64,000 nt of DNA. Origin: Pseudomonas multiresinivorans. Its GTDB lineage: Bacteria; Pseudomonadota; Gammaproteobacteria; Pseudomonadales; Pseudomonadaceae. The stretch lies in NCBI RefSeq assembly GCF_012971725.1, contig NZ_CP048833.1, positions 3,782,001 to 3,846,000 of the forward strand. The letters are read 5' to 3'. Of the stretch, positions 62,866 to 64,000 are shown one piece after another. Position numbers and translations under genes: made by a program. The notes below the pieces were generated by a model, which saw nothing but the letters and a program-made list of their open reading frames with translations, did no database searches and was not told where the DNA came from. Numbering within the stretch: position 1 is the first letter of the stretch; each line of letters starts with the position of its first letter.

Positions 62866-64000
62866 TCAGGCTTTGCGCAGCGGAACTTCCTGCAGCAGCC
62901 ACGACAGCGCGAAGGCCACGGCACTGACCATGCACGCTACCAGGAAGACCCAGTGCATCGATCCGGAAAAGGCTTCCAGGTAAGCCTGTTGCAACGCTGC
63001 GGGCAAGGCATGCACAGCGGCCGGCGACAGGTTGGCCGGTGAGCCGACGCTGGCCGGGAAGGCACTTACGAGCCGACTCATCAGCTCGTGGGAGAACAAT
63101 GCGCCGAACACCGAGACGCCAATGGAGCCGCCGATGGAGCGGAACAGGGTCGCCCCGGAGGTCGCCACGCCCATGTGGCGGAATTCGACGCTGTTCTGCA
63201 CCGCCAGGATCAGCACCTGCATCACCATGCCCAGCCCCGCGCCGAGCAAGGCCATGTAGAGATTCATCTGCAACATCGACGATTGCAGGTCCAGACGGCT
63301 CAGCAACGCCAGGGCGATGACCTGCAGCAGCGTGCCAAGGATGGGGAATACCCGGTAACGCCGCCAGCGGCTGATCAGGCGACCGGTAATAGCCGAAACG
63401 ACCAGCATTGCACCAATCAGGGGCAGCATCTGCAGGCCCGCACTGGTCGGCGTGGCATCCTTGACCACCTGCATGTAGAGCGGCAGGAAGGTCACCGAGC
63501 CGAACAGCGAAACACCCACGGTGAACCCGATCAGCCCGGCGAGCACGAAGGTTCGGTGGCGGAACAGGTGCAGCGGCATGATCGGTTCCGCGGCGATGCG
63601 CTGCTCGTGGACGAAGCCGATCACGCCGACAACGGCAAAGAACGACAGGCACAGGATGTCGATCGAGGTCCACTCGAGCGTGCTGCCGCCCAGGCTGGTG
63701 ATCAGTACCAGCGAGGCCAGGGCCAGGGTCAGGAAGAAGGCGCCGAAGTAGTCGATGACGTGTTTCACCCGGGCGACGTGGGGCTTGAACGCGCTGCCGA
63801 TCACCAGCAGGGCGAGCAAGCCCAGCGGCAGGTTGATGTAGAAGATCCAGCGCCAGGACAACTGCTCGACCAGGAAGCCGCCCACCAGCGGACCGACCAC
63901 CGTCGCGAGGCCGAATACGCCACCGAACAGCCCCTGGTAACGGCCACGTTCGGCCGGCGGAATGACGTCGCCGATGGCCGCCATCGCCACCACCATCAAG
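62866..64000 (-). CDS. MFS drug exporter, DHA2/EmrB-QacA type (5' end outside window)
   Basis: The frame reads in from beyond the right edge; about 378 codons are visible, the C-terminal majority of a 14-helix transporter. Visible are the DHA2 motif C-like GGVFGLATVVGPLVGG, WRWIFYINLPLG and later helices such as LFGSVTFLPLYMQVVK. This family exports hydrophobic drugs or siderophore-like compounds by proton antiport. The N-terminal first helices and the start lie outside. Confidence 0.9.
   Translation of the reverse strand, partial: LMVVAMAAIGDVIPPAERGRYQGLFGGVFGLATVVGPLVGGFLVEQLSWRWIFYINLPLGLLALLVIGSAFKPHVARVKHVIDYFGAFFLTLALASLVLITSLGGSTLEWTSIDILCLSFFAVVGVIGFVHEQRIAAEPIMPLHLFRHRTFVLAGLIGFTVGVSLFGSVTFLPLYMQVVKDATPTSAGLQMLPLIGAMLVVSAITGRLISRWRRYRVFPILGTLLQVIALALLSRLDLQSSMLQMNLYMALLGAGLGMVMQVLILAVQNSVEFRHMGVATSGATLFRSIGGSIGVSVFGALFSHELMSRLVSAFPASVGSPANLSPAAVHALPAALQQAYLEAFSGSMHWVFLVACMVSAVAFALSWLLQEVPLRKA

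Overview
This is a 64 kb stretch of GC-rich chromosome from a Pseudomonas, probably of the aeruginosa/citronellolis/nitroreducens kind. The assignment rests on gene content (paired DUF1302/DUF1329 proteins, MalT-type LuxR regulators, AMACR and acyl-CoA genes, a WS/DGAT, an SdsA1-type alkylsulfatase) and on REP-type inverted repeats (GTAGGAGCGAGCTTGCTCGC class) at 45.2 and 50.3 kb. No tRNA, rRNA, CRISPR array, transposase or phage gene was seen. Almost every long open frame opposite a gene is a GC-driven shadow.

Region 1 (1-38.8 kb) is a lipid-catabolism island. From left to right it holds: a minus-strand operon of aldehyde dehydrogenase, Zn-alcohol dehydrogenase and two acyl-CoA dehydrogenases, the second running off the left edge; a MalT-type regulator (4641-7055); a DUF1302/DUF1329 envelope pair (7293-10533); a 12-gene minus-strand operon (10808-23506) encoding an AMACR-type racemase, two thiolases, a DUF35 partner, two SDRs, an enoyl-CoA hydratase, two acyl-CoA dehydrogenases, two acyl-CoA synthetases and a thioesterase; a second, divergent MalT-type regulator (23755-26571); and a plus-strand series (26657-38751) with a PaaG-like isomerase, an acyl-CoA dehydrogenase, an SCPx-type thiolase, a split MaoC hydratase, an SDR, a periplasmic alkylsulfatase, a wax ester synthase/DGAT, a patatin-like lipase and a large acyl-CoA dehydrogenase. 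The gene set resembles the peroxisomal/steroid-side-chain style of beta-oxidation, which handles methyl-branched or bulky acyl-CoAs after alcohol-to-aldehyde-to-acid oxidation. A 17-bp palindrome, CCACC(C/T)-N5-GGGTGG, recurs near five transcription units of this island and is the best candidate operator for its two MalT-type regulators.

Region 2 (39-45.1 kb) is ordinary accessory content: a Pseudomonas hypothetical protein, a tiny coupled ORF pair, a GNAT acetyltransferase, a DUF2817 peptidase-like protein, and an MFS transporter/M20 amidohydrolase/LysR group.

Region 3 (45.2-50.4 kb) is a second DUF1302/DUF1329 operon and a divergent CapA-family protein, enclosed by two near-identical REP pairs.

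Region 4 (51-62.2 kb) is the most unfamiliar part. A nine-gene minus-strand operon encodes a polyamine-type ABC importer (binding protein, two permeases, ATPase), a GT1-like glycosyltransferase with non-canonical catalytic motifs, two small DUF861 cupins, an AmgK-like/aminoglycoside-phosphotransferase-fold kinase and a betaine-aldehyde-dehydrogenase-like enzyme. A GntR-type regulator with two winged-helix segments and a second, paralogous glycosyltransferase are transcribed divergently. The combination suggests uptake, modification and oxidation of an amine-containing small molecule; the substrate is unknown. The window ends with a GNAT protein and a partial DHA2-family drug exporter.
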